Below, piece by piece: positions 47,801-57,449 of a stretch of 64,000 bases of DNA. The first letter of the stretch is position 1, and each line of letters opens with the position of its first letter. The notes beneath the pieces were generated by a model. The model did not search any database. It worked only from the letters and a program-made list of their open reading frames with translations, and was not told where the DNA came from. The position numbers and the translations under genes were made by a program. Source of the stretch: Orcinus orca (lineage: Eukaryota > Chordata > Mammalia > Artiodactyla > Delphinidae); the NCBI RefSeq assembly GCF_937001465.1, contig NC_064567.1, positions 5,210,501-5,274,500 of the forward strand. Reading direction: 5' to 3'.

Positions 47801-48773
47801 TATCACAGAGAGATTCTTACATATTTCTACCCATGTATCTGAAATGAGGTCTTGTTGTTACTGTCCAAATTTGTTTGAACTTTCAAATTAAAATGAAGCT
47901 GCATCTATATGTTCTCTGTATGTGCATTCTAAAGGTCCCGGCAAGGGGCTTAAACCATGGGGAGATGCACAAATGAAGGGGCCTGGCTTTGATGTAAAAA
48001 TCTTTGACTGTTGGGCTTCCCTGGTGGCGCAGTGGTTGAGAGTCCGCCTGCCGATGCAGGGGACACGGGTTCGTGCCCCAGTCCGGGAGGCCGGAGCCTG
48101 TGCTCTGCAACGGGAGAGGCCACAGCATTGAGAAGCCCACGTACTGCAAAAAAAAAAATCTTTGACTGTTAGAGAAAAAAGGAGCAGAGGTTCTTGTGTG
48201 GTCCCCAGACCAGCTGCAGCCGCATCACTTGGGAGCTTGGTAGTGGAGGAAGAGAATCCAAAATTTGCCCATGGGAATGGGGGCAGAGAGAGGTATTTGC
48301 CGCAGATGGGCAATCTTTGGGGGAGGAAAACAGATCTAGGGGGGAAAAAAAAGCCTTCCCGTGTTGGTTGATTTACTTCTGAGAAACTTGAGTTTCCTTA
48401 GAGATTTTAAAAACAAAAAATAAGAGTAAGGTGCAAGTGCAGCAGCTTAAAATGAACAAATTAAGAATAGCATCTGAAAATGGGTGGGTGAACAGCTGAA
48501 GGGTTGCCCTAATTTAAGGAAAAATACAAAAATTGGTATCTAGAAAGCAGCAGAAGGCTTCTTTAGAGCCAGTCCCTCTCTGTACTCTCACTCATCTCTC
48601 CAAACCAGGGACACATCCTTCACCTTGTATTCATCTAGCCAAACGTGCACCAGTCTGAGATTATTATACGCCAAGGCTTTTGCAATTCCAGTGTGGTTTG
48701 CAACATGTTGCTTATCAATATGTCCTACTCGAGAGCAGGGGAGTATAAAGAGTTGGCCTCCACACATCCAGAT
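44730..48773 (-). CDS. GALNTL5: GALNTL5, C-terminal two coding exons (5' part outside window)
   Basis: The join is complement(44730..44873, 48624..48773) and encodes the last 97 residues of the GALNT-like protein 5. This is a testis-expressed GALNT11 paralogue that ends after the catalytic region and has no lectin domain; in human and mouse it is reported to be needed for sperm function rather than to act as a classical transferase. Both exons are open, with GT-AG borders and phase-0 joining (K|E). The sequence PCSRVGHI followed later by LVHVWLDEYK, then ISERVELRKRLGCKSFQWYL, is shared with GALNT11, but GALNT11's own copies lie outside the window and in the correct gene order. I did not find the preceding exon (the segment ending in FWGRENLELSLR in human, from memory) between 48.8 and 64 kb, so it probably lies beyond the right edge. 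Confidence 0.92.
44874..46045. other. GALNTL5 last intron, MIR and L2 fragments
   Basis: 45290-45465 is MIR-like on plus ('TTTATTAGCTATGTGACCTT', 'GGCTGGCACAGAGTAGGTGT'). 45570-45665 is an L2 3' fragment ('CAGTGCCCGGTATATAGCAT'). No gene in the remainder. Confidence 0.6.
46046..46720 (+). mobile_element. Old L1 3' fragment, plus strand
   Basis: 'AAAGAAATGCAATTTTAAAC' and 'AATGAGATATCATTTTTAAC' match the L1 segment before the 3' end. Diverged copy. Confidence 0.7.
46721..47745 (-). mobile_element. Old L1 (L1ME-like) 3' region, minus strand
   Basis: 'GGTTGTATTCAGTTTTGGCT', 'GATGGAATTGCTGGATCATG' and 'GCCAAACTGTTTTCCAAAGT' are reversed L1 ORF2 C-terminal and 3' segments. It is split by the SINE at 46881-47098. 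Confidence 0.8.
46881..47098 (-). mobile_element. Young CHR-type SINE with target duplication
   Basis: Reverse orientation, T-run then GCGGTACGCGGGCCTCTCAC, ending CCACCAGGGAAGCC(C). Flanked by exact 15-bp copies of CCTTTCTCTTAGTTT (46866-46880 and about 47099-47113). Confidence 0.95.
48013..48157 (+). mobile_element. CHR-type SINE with internal deletion
   Basis: It starts GGGCTTCCCTGGTGGCGCAG. The B-box half (GGGTTCGTGCCCCAGTCCGG) joins directly to AGGCCGGAGCCTGTG, so about 60 bp of the usual middle is missing. Flanked by exact 13-bp copies of ATCTTTGACTGTT (48000-48012 and 48158-48170). Confidence 0.95.
48185..48240 (+). mobile_element. MER5A-like fragment
   Basis: 'GTGTGGTCCCCAGACCAGCT', then 'GCATCACTTGGGAGCTTGGT', match the start of MER5A-type hAT elements. 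Only the first part is present. Confidence 0.6.
48624..48773 (-). CDS. GALNTL5: GALNTL5 penultimate coding exon
   Basis: The exon has 150 nt, 50 codons, phase 0 at both ends. The acceptor is TGTCTAG before 48773 and the donor is GTGAAG after 48624. It reads IWMCGGQLFILPCSRVGHI and ends NNLRLVHVWLDEYK. The His of VGH, the third metal ligand in active GALNTs, is kept. Between these the sequence diverges strongly: the usual THN is replaced by AYN, though the length appears unchanged. The frame is open. Confidence 0.92.
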
Positions 48774-48854
48774 CTAGACATAAGAAAAACAGAAAACACA
48801 TTAATGATTAATGAGTGTTTGCTAGTAATAGGCAACTGCTGAACTAAAACAAAA

Positions 48855-49080
48855 ATAACAATAGCTAACATTTATTAAGTTTCTTATTTCATTTGATCCT
48901 CACAACAACCCTATCGTGTAGGTACTGTGATCATCCCTATTTTACAGATGAAGAAACTAACACGTACATTGGTTAAGAAGCTTGCCCAGTGATACAGTGG
49001 CAGAGCACAAGGTTCAAACTCAGGAAATCTGGCCCTAGAGTCAGTGCGCTGAATACCAAGTGATCCTGCCTCGCTTATAC
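48855..49080 (-). mobile_element. MIR SINE, nearly full length
   Basis: Reverse-oriented MIR: 'CAACAACCCTATCGTGTAGG', 'CCCTATTTTACAGATGAAGA', 'AAGCTTGCCCAGTGATACAG' and 'CAGAGCACAAGGTTCAAACT'. It lies about 80 bp upstream of the GALNTL5 exon in gene order. Confidence 0.88.
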
Positions 49081-49614
49081 ATGACCAGTTCTGATACTGA
49101 TTATGTATGAAGACTGACAAGATATTTTATCTTAGGATATTCTCAAACAATATTCTGAGAGTAACATTTTCTGAGGTGATTAAGTATTGCTGGATATAAG
49201 CAAGTAATAAGAGAAATAGCAATCATGGCTGAATTCAGTTATTCATCTTTTTTGTACTTAAAACACTTTAAAACGCTTATTTTTAATAACTTTTTATTAC
49301 ACAAAAGCAAAATATGACCATTGAAAAACTAAGAAATGTAGAAAAGCACACAGAAAAAGGTAAAAGTAACTTTTTGTTTTAACACTTTGTCAGTCAATAT
49401 TAATCCAAGTATGTATGTGTACATACATAGATACACAACATTAAGATAACTTGCTTTTCTTCATTTGATATTATGTGAAGTTACTTTAAAAGTCTTGTAT
49501 TGTTGGACATTTTGGTAGTCTTTGATTTTATTATAGATAATACCACAAAAAATGTGCTTGTAACATAAATCTCATGTATAGTACACTTGCATGACTCTTC
49601 TCTTTACTTTAATT
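49081..49614. other. GALNTL5 intron, nothing recognised
   Basis: AT-rich stretch without a recognised gene or clear repeat. Confidence 0.4.
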
Positions 49615-49796
49615 CAGTGATTCTTGCATGGTCTCCAGACCAGCAGCATCAGCATCACTAAGGAACTTAGAAATGCAAATGCTTGGGCCCACTCAGACCT
49701 ACAGAACTAGGAAGTCTGGGTCCGGGGGCACAGTAATCTGTATTTTAACCAGCTCTTTAGGTGATTCTGATGCACACTAAAGTTTGAGAACCACTG
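49615..49796 (+). mobile_element. MER5A hAT-Charlie transposon
   Basis: Inverted termini CAGTGATTCTTG and TTTGAGAACCACTG, with 'CCAGACCAGCAGCATCAGCA' and 'GGTGATTCTGATGCACACTA' inside. Flanking octamers CTTTAATT and TTCTAATT agree at six of eight bases, a decayed 8-bp duplication. Confidence 0.88.
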
Positions 49797-50814
49797 TTCT
49801 AATTGATCAATGTAATATATCCCAGTTTTATAGATATTTTCTTAGGTGGATTCACCTAATCATTTAGGGGACAGTAGTAGGAGAATAAGACTCACTGAAA
49901 ACAATACTCAGAAGTATTATGGTGAAATATATCACTCAGATAGTCAGAAAGGATTATGTTAAAGAAAATGGAAAAGCAGAACTTCTGACATAACATGAGA
50001 CCTACTGACTGGTGCAGTCAACCTCTAAAGTTCTTTAGAAATACCCAGAAACATCCCCACAGAATATCTAGAAAAATATCCATTGAATTCCTTCTCTAAA
50101 ATGGATGGCTCAGTAGAAAAACCCTGAGACCAAAAGTCCAAAGAATTAGGTTCTTTTATCATCTCTGCCACATGCTTTATGATCAGACGTATCCTCTCTG
50201 ACTCTCATTTTCATCTGGAATTGAAAATTAAATAGTTGCTCATTTAAGCTACCACTTGGGGGTGCTTTGTTATGCAGCAAAAGCTAACTGATACTAGCCA
50301 CCTATAATGTCTTATTCTCTTTTTTTAAAGTGAGAACTTAAAGAAATTTGAAAAATCATTAATATCTGTTGAATAATTAGAATAGATACAGAAGTATCTA
50401 TTATTATTGGTACATTCTTACATGTTTGAAATGTTTCTGTATTAAAAAAAGAAATCTGGCTATGAGTATAGAATAGAAAACAAAAGTCAAGTAACCAAAG
50501 TGATAAATGAGGAATATAAGTAAAAAATGTATTTAAAAACTTTCTCGAAAATCAAATTGAGGGAAGCTATTGCAATGTAGCCCAGTGTTCATAGGACCCA
50601 CAAAGTTGTTCTTTTCTTCTTGATTCATTCTCAAAGGGAAACATGATCCATCTGGACGTGCCTTTTGCTCTGTTCTTTAGGTGATGGTCAGCTTTCTTTC
50701 TCAGATATACTGCTGGAAGTAGTCTGTCCAGCTCCCAGTTTCTATTATTATTATTATTATTATTGGAGGAGGAAGAGGATGACAAGAAGGCAGAGTATCC
50801 CATTAAGAGTTAGT
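49797..50814. other. GALNTL5 intron with (ATT)n microsatellite
   Basis: No gene recognised. About 50255-50295 resembles the 3' tip of a MaLR LTR. A (TTA)n run lies at 50743-50764 and creates a false poly-Asn ORF on the minus strand. Confidence 0.45.
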
Positions 50815-51025
50815 ATAGTGTAGTGGTGCACAGCACAAACTCTAGGGCCACTCAGTGTGGTTCAAATCCCCTATGAGCTGTGTGATCTGGGGCAAGTTAC
50901 TGAAGTTACTCAACCTATTTGTGTCTCAGTTTCCTCCCCTGTAAAATGAGAATAATAACAGTACCTGCGTCATGGGATTGTTATGAGCATTAGAAAATCT
51001 GATACTTGTAGAGTGCTTAGAGTTC
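50815..51025 (+). mobile_element. MIR SINE, nearly full length
   Basis: 'TAGTATAGTGTAGTGGTGCA', 'GTGTGATCTGGGGCAAGTTA' and 'CAGTTTCCTCCCCTGTAAAA' follow MIR in plus orientation. Confidence 0.88.
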
Positions 51026-51064
51026 GTGTTTTGTAAATGAGAGTGTATCTCTGATGTAGTGAAG

Positions 51065-51622
51065 TGTGGTAGACTGCAAGTGTGGTCACAAATGCTTTTC
51101 ATTCTTACATGCATACTTAATTGCAATGTAACTGTACTTCATTCCATCAAGAAGTGAGGTTTATTTCTCCATCTCTTGAATCCGGTCTTGGCCTCATGAT
51201 TTGCATTGGTCAACAGGACATGAACAAACGTGATGCGAACAAATGCCTGAAAAGTGTTTGTAGCGCTTTGGGACTTGCCTTCTCTTGCTGCTCTTGGGAA
51301 CCTTGTGACCACTTCACTGTGAATGAGCCTCACCAGCCTGCCTGACAATGAGAGACAAATGACCTGGTCATGGCCACTGTTCCACCTATTATTGGGCCAA
51401 CGTCCACATATGTAAATGAGGCCATCCCCTATGAGCCAGCACCAGCTGAGCCTCCCGATGAGCAGAGATGTGTAAGCAATACCAGTAGAAACCAGCCATC
51501 CTGGCTATGACCAAAATAACCACTTTAGCAATACAATGAATTTTGAGGACTTACGACTGATTGTTGTTTTAAGCCACTGTATTTTGGGACAGTTTGTTAT
51601 ACAGCAAAAGCTAACTGATACA
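51065..51622 (+). mobile_element. MLT1/MST-type MaLR LTR
   Basis: TG...CA ends (TGTGGTAGACTGCAAGTG to CTAACTGATACA), 558 bp. Flanking pentamers TGAAG and TGAGG differ by one base. The end segment 'TTTTAAGCCACTGTATTTTG' is diagnostic of MaLR LTRs. Confidence 0.85.
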
Positions 51623-51699
51623 TGAGGGAACATATTTCTCTTAACCAGTTTTACTCATTAAGTAAATAGGACCTCCATCCACTGAGTTGCTCATTCCAG

Positions 51700-52130
51700 A
51701 AACTTGGTGTGATAGATGGAAATACTGTTCAGCAATATTATCTCACTCTCCACCCCTCACTAAGGGGTGGAGTATATTTCTCTGACACACTGACTTTGGG
51801 CTTGTCCATTTGACATGCTTTGACCCATGGAATGTGAGCAGACACGATGCCTGTGGAGGCTTTAAATACGCTGTGTGGTTTGGCTTGACTTTTGCATTCT
51901 TGCTTATCAACATGAGAAGAATATGCCCAGAGTTGCTACTAGAATGATGAGCAGAGCTGACCAAACTCAGAGCCCAGAGCCCAGCCCTGCCAGTGTAAAT
52001 TCCGAGGCAGAGCCATGCTGGCCAACACAGAGACATAGGAAAGAAAAAAGCAGATGCTTCTTGCTCTAAGCCAACCAGTTTTGAGCTCGCTTGTAACAAG
52101 CATCATCGTGGCATTAGCTGACTGATCATT
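51700..52130 (+). mobile_element. Second MaLR-like LTR fragment
   Basis: 'GACTTTGGGCTTGTCCATTT', 'CATGGAATGTGAGCAGACAC' and an end reading 'CTAAGCCAACCAGTTTTGAG' resemble an MLT1-type LTR. Boundaries uncertain. Confidence 0.6.
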
Positions 52131-52199
52131 GGGTTGTCCATGACACCCCTTTCTCTCGATAACCACGTAGCTGGTCAGTCTCTGGGTTCTGTCCATTCT

Positions 52200-52510
52200 A
52201 CTTGTAAATATGCCTGGAAGCTGTCCAGTTCTTTCTGTTGCCGTTGCTACTGCTCTGGTTCCATCCACTGTCACCCTTTGTCCAGGTTATTGTAAGAACC
52301 TCCTGGTCTGCCTGCTTATCCTCCACTATGTCAGCCTCCACAGCCACTGTCCCTGCCCTGCTTAAAACATACCAGTGGCATTTCATTGCACGTAAGACAC
52401 ATCTAAATCCTTACAGGGTCCTGCAGAGTCCTGCCCCTGCCTCCCTCTCCAGCTTCATCTTGCTGTTCTCTCCTCACTCATTCTGGTCCAGCCTCACTGG
52501 CCTTCTCCAC
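52200..52510 (+). mobile_element. L2 LINE fragment
   Basis: 'AAACATACCAGTGGCATTTC', 'CTAAATCCTTACAGGGTCCT' and 'CTCTCCAGCTTCATCTTGCT' are typical of the L2 3' region. Confidence 0.65.
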
Positions 52511-54534
52511 TGACACATATGGGTTGGAAGGCTGTCCGCTTTCCAAGTCAGTGGGCAGAAACTGGGGCATTACTGAGTCTCTTCTTACTCTTTGTCTGTA
52601 ATCTGCATTTGTGAGGGGAAGCAGGGGTGCATCATGCAACAAAGCCAGGGTACGAGTTTCTCAGTCAGTCTTGCTGGCCTCACAGTTATGGGGGTGCCTC
52701 CCAGATTCAGGCTGACTATTCATTTTAATTTCTAGGGGGACCTCATCTTTTCCAGTCTCAATACATATCTTAGTAGAAAGTTAGGAGAGGCTGCTGCCCA
52801 GATACCATTTTAAATTAGAACTCTGGGAGAGCTGTAGCATAAAAAGAGAGGAACGAACATTGGCTGGGAGCACTTTAGGTGGCAGAAGCTGTGTTAGATG
52901 CCTTATGCCCATCGCTGCGGTGAATGCACACGGTACCACTGCAAGGTGTCTATTATTCTGATCGTTTACACGTGGGGCCTTTCAGACTCTTGAGTGGTTC
53001 AACTACTCAGCAAATATTTCTCAACCACTTTTTACATAGTCAAAGTACCAGGTGCTGAGAACGCATGTTGAACAAGTCAGATCTTTCCCTGCCCTCATGG
53101 AGCTTACAGCTGGTGCGAACACACAACTGGCAGGGCCCGGCACAGAATAAAAATGGGGTCTCAGGTTCAAAAAGTATTAAAAGTTTCAAGATGGCAACAG
53201 CAGAGCCTTAAGCCAAGTGTGGGGTTCTTCTAAACATGGTACCATGTGCCACCACCCAGGCTGCCTGTCTACACAGCCTGCCCTGCACACACAGACAGGA
53301 GACAACTGTGACACAGCACAATAAGTGCTGTCATGGGGGAAGCATGCATAGGAGGGGAACGGATCCCAGACTTGGGTGTGTGTGTCTATGTGCGGGGGGC
53401 AGGTAAGGAAGATAAGGTCAAGAAAGTCTTTCCGAAGAAATTACATCAAAGCTGTAGCTATGGATTACGGCGGTGGGGAAAGAGGAAAGTGAACAGAGGC
53501 AGGTGATGATTTAGAGGTAGAACTGCCCAGATAAGGTGAGGTCAACGTGGGGCAGGAGAGGGAGTGTGGAGTCCAGGGAGGCTGTCCATGGGGGACGTGT
53601 GTGCAGATAACTGGTGGGGTGGGGGAGAGGTAGCATGTCATCCACTCATAGAGGGAATATGGGAGGAGGAATTTGGGTCTAGCATACCTGTGGGACACCC
53701 CTGCCATGGTAACTTGTAGGCGATAGACCACACGAGCTTATGACTCAGGAGAAGGAACTGGGAAGGAGCGAGAATTGGTGTCATCAGCATCCGTTAATCA
53801 TGGGAATGTGATGTGGATGAGGTTATGGAGAAGGTGGAGAGAACAGAGAAAGAGGGGCTTGGGGAAACCCCTTAGGGGTGGAAATTCCGTGCAGATGGGC
53901 CAAGAAAAGTAACCCAGTGAGGCAGTGCGGAGCCACGGTCCGAGCAGGGGGCTGGGTGCTGAGCAACTTGCCGAATCCTCTACTGTGTCAACACAGGACA
54001 ATTGCCTTCAGCCTTTCTCTACTGCAGGCGTGTGGTTTGCTCTCAAATCACAGCATCCAAGGGATGCAGCAATCTTGGGCCGAATCCGAGCTGGCACCCG
54101 AGTCTAAGAGGCTCAGTCTGGAGGGTGAGGTAGGGCAGGGCCCCGGTTCCTGCAGGAGTGTATCTTGCCCCTTGGGGGACACCAGGATGGAACCCTGGGG
54201 CAGTGTGGCCAGACACAGAGCAGGTTGTCTGCTCTCTCAGGGAAACAGAAATGCTAATCTGGAGCCTGGTTATGAGGCCTATTCCGAGGTTGGGAGTGAA
54301 GCTGCAGCTCCGTGGGCACCCAGCGAGTCATCATTTTCCACGAGCAATGGTAACACTGAGCTCAGGTCAACTAAAACAAATTCAGGGCATTGGAGGCTTC
54401 CAATATATGGCCAGCCTTAGAGAGAAGTGACTTAGAAACAGGGTACACGCGAGCTGGGGGGCAGGGGGGGAGCTTAAGATCTGAAGTTGAGTAGATCATA
54501 CAAGGCAGGAAGCCATAGGTTTGGAGCACACTAC
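52511..54534. other. GALNTL5 intron, nothing firmly recognised
   Basis: About 53035-53115 ('CCCTGCCCTCATGGAGCTTA') is an ancient repeat fragment of uncertain family. A 180-codon plus-strand ORF at 53878-54420 has no recognisable domain and is discussed under findings. Confidence 0.4.
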
Positions 54535-54720
54535 TTATGACTGCTGTGAGTTTGGGCAAGTCACACTACCTCTCTGTGCCTCGGTTTCCCCGTTATAAAC
54601 AGGAGATGATGCTGGTACCTACCTCACAGGTTTATTATGAGGATTAAATGAGTTAACATCTGTAATATTTCAGAGCAGTGCATGTCACACATAATAAGAA
54701 CTTGAAAATGAAATACATTT
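54535..54720 (+). mobile_element. MIR SINE fragment
   Basis: 'GAGTTTGGGCAAGTCACACT', 'CTCTGTGCCTCGGTTTCCCC' and 'GGATTAAATGAGTTAACATC' follow MIR. Confidence 0.88.
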
Positions 54721-54724
54721 TTAT

Positions 54725-55035
54725 CCTTTACATCTCAACTTAAATGCCATTTCTGCCGAGGCAGACACACACCTCCCCTAAGACAAGGCTAGGTTCACCT
54801 TTTATATGATCTCACAGTATTCTGTATTTCCCCTTCATTGCGTTTATCAGAAATAAAACTAAATAACTACTCATCTCACTCTACCCCAGATATTGATAGA
54901 ATGGAAGCTTTATGTCATTCGAAACCACTTTTGCTTTGAGTGCTACTGTATTTTTAGCACCCAACACGGTGCTTGGCGTGTGACAGGTTCTCAGTAAATA
55001 CTGCTGAAGGAGTGAATGAATGAATGAATGAGGAT
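54725..55035 (+). mobile_element. L2 LINE 3' end
   Basis: 'CTTAAATGCCATTTCTGCCG', 'GAATGGAAGCTTTATGTCAT' and 'TTAGCACCCAACACGGTGCT', ending in GAATGAATGAATGAATGA, form a clear L2 3' end. Confidence 0.85.
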
Positions 55036-56127
55036 TGTGTCTTCTGAATGTCCAGCATGTGGCACAGCCTGATGCAGGAGGTGCTCCTTAAACGATGGCT
55101 GTGTTGAACACTGAACTTAACTAGAACACTCAAGAGAGCCCTAAACTGAAACGAGATTTGGGTCTGACCACCACACAGGTGTTAGTCACAGCCATGGGAG
55201 TTGATGTAGGTATATTATGAAAAGTATTAACAAGGGGACAGCACAGACGCTGGCCGAAGAGAACAGAGGAGCCGCCACAGGTCCTGGTGGCCCTGCCCTG
55301 CCGGGTGCTACCACTTTTGTTTCTGGGCCATGGGAAGGCTGAGATGCGGAGAAGGGAGGCGTGATGGGCGGCAGGTGGGAGGTATTCGGCTGGCTCAGAG
55401 TAGAGGTTCTTTCCCATCAGATAAGGAAAGAGTGAACTAAGTTAACAACAAGCATGGCTTCACAGGTGCAGAGCGGCCACATTCAGCCCTGAGCCCTGAA
55501 GAGCACGTGGGGTAAGAAGAGGGGGTTGACAAGGGAAGCAGTCTTGGGAGCACCCATGTTTAAGAGACACACAGGAGAAATTCCTCTAAAGGAGATTGAG
55601 AACAGCTGAGCGATACAAGGGGCTTTTCTTGGATTTTTGCCCTAAAACCCAAGAAAACTTCTGGAAAAGCCTGGTGTACCATGTCAAATGCTACAGTAAC
55701 CTCAAGCACACGGAAGACCAAACGCCATCCATTAGGGACACGAATATGAAACTGATGACAGTGCCGTAAATGATGTCAGAGGAAGGATGCTGAGGGCCTG
55801 CAGGATCTGATTTACTGGAACGAAGAGTGAGAAATGAAGTAGATGCAGGTGTAGCTGATCTTCCCTTAGGAAAAACCAGGTTACTTGGGTAGAGAGGGCT
55901 GCTGGTGTCAAGAGAGTGCCTAGCTATTTATTAATTTACATGTTTGTTTATGAAAAGAGAGAGCCAAGCATACTTAAAACGTATGAAGGGGCCATTTGGA
56001 ATCAAGTAACTGAAAATATTGAAGCAAAGATAATGAGTGCACTTGAGTAATAAGTTTGCTGTTATTTGCTGTCTGGAGGGAAGGTAAAGCCAAGATAAGG
56101 AACACACTCACTTTTTTTTTTTTTTTT
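55036..56127. other. GALNTL5 intron, nothing recognised
   Basis: No gene or clear repeat recognised. T-run at 56112-56132. Confidence 0.4.
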
Positions 56128-56480
56128 TTTTACTGTATGATATCACTTGTAATGTGGAATCTAAACAATAATACAAATGAATGTATATGCAAAACAGAAA
56201 CAGATTCACAGACAGAAAACAAACCTATGGTTACCAAAGGAGAGAAGGAGTGGGGGAGGGACAGATTAGGAGTGTGCGACTAACATATGCGAACTATTAT
56301 ACTATATATAAAATAGATAAGCAACAAGGATTTACTGTATAGCACAAGGAATTATATCAAATACCTTGTAGTAACCTATAATGGAATATAATCTGAAAAA
56401 GAAAAACTGAATCACTATGCTCTACACCCCAAACTAATACAATATTGTCAATCAACTATACTTCAATTAAAAAAAAAATT
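56128..56480 (+). mobile_element. L1 3' UTR fragment, plus strand
   Basis: 'GATATCACTTGTAATGTGGA', 'CCTATGGTTACCAAAGGAGA' and 'GTCAATCAACTATACTTCAA', followed by an A-run, are an L1 3' UTR of an intermediate-age family. Confidence 0.8.
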
Positions 56481-57195
56481 TTTTTTAATGGTGGAATTTT
56501 GAATCCCCAAGATTTTGTTTCTTTGATTAGAAGTCAGTATTTTTCTGAAATATTTATTGTTCATTAGTATTTCCTTTAAAAGTCTTAAAATTCATTTATG
56601 TATATAATGCAACACCATTCAAAACCTTAGGGATTGATTTTGAAATTGCTGAAGTGATTGAGAAGAACAAATTACACTTAGAAAATTCTGAAAATGAAGA
56701 GTAACAAGGGACTCACTCTACTAATTAATAGACTTTATCGTAAAGCTACAGAAAATATCAGTGCACGTGATTGGCTCAATAACTAGCAAATGGATCAGTT
56801 GAACACAGAAAGACCTAAGTATATATGATTATTTAATTTGTTAAATGTGTCATGCCCGTTTCTTTCTCTTCATAATTGTCACTTGATTAACAACTTGAAA
56901 AAAATGCAGAACTTTAACTCCTATCATGCACCAAAGTCTAAATGTAGTAGAGAATTAAATATAAATAATGATGTCATAAAACTATCAGAAAAAAATTATA
57001 TAAAAAATGATTGGATTTGAGAATTATAAAAGTTAAAAAGCAAACTTAAAGCAAATATTTTACTTGTTTAAAAGCTTTTAGTATTTAGCCTTTTACCATT
57101 ATATAATATCTATTTTCTGTTTATTGCTTTTAATCTTAAATGCCAATTTTATGTTAATATTGTCACTTCAGCATTTCTGGTTTTGTTTATTCACC
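56481..57195. other. AT-rich stretch with old L1 ORF2 fragment
   Basis: 56590-57060 has L1 ORF2-like text on plus ('AATGCAACACCATTCAAAAC', 'GATTTGAGAATTATAAAAGT'). Strongly diverged. No gene. Confidence 0.5.
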
Positions 57196-57449
57196 TAGTA
57201 TTTTCTTTTTTTAAATTTTATTTAATTTTTAAATTTTTAAATTTAATTTTATTTATTTTTTTATACAGCAGGTACCTATTAGTCATCCATTTCATACACA
57301 CCCGTGTATACATGTCAATCCCAATCCCCCAATTCATCCCACCCCCACCCCCACCCCCCGCGGCTTTCCCCCCTTGGTGTCCATACGTTTGTTCTCTACA
57401 CCTGTGTCTCAACTTCTGCCCTGCAAACCGGTTCATCTGTACCATTTTT

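Noticed and set aside
50567..50803. Minus-strand ORF with a poly-Asn run
   Set aside because: Created by a (TTA)n microsatellite. No other coding features.
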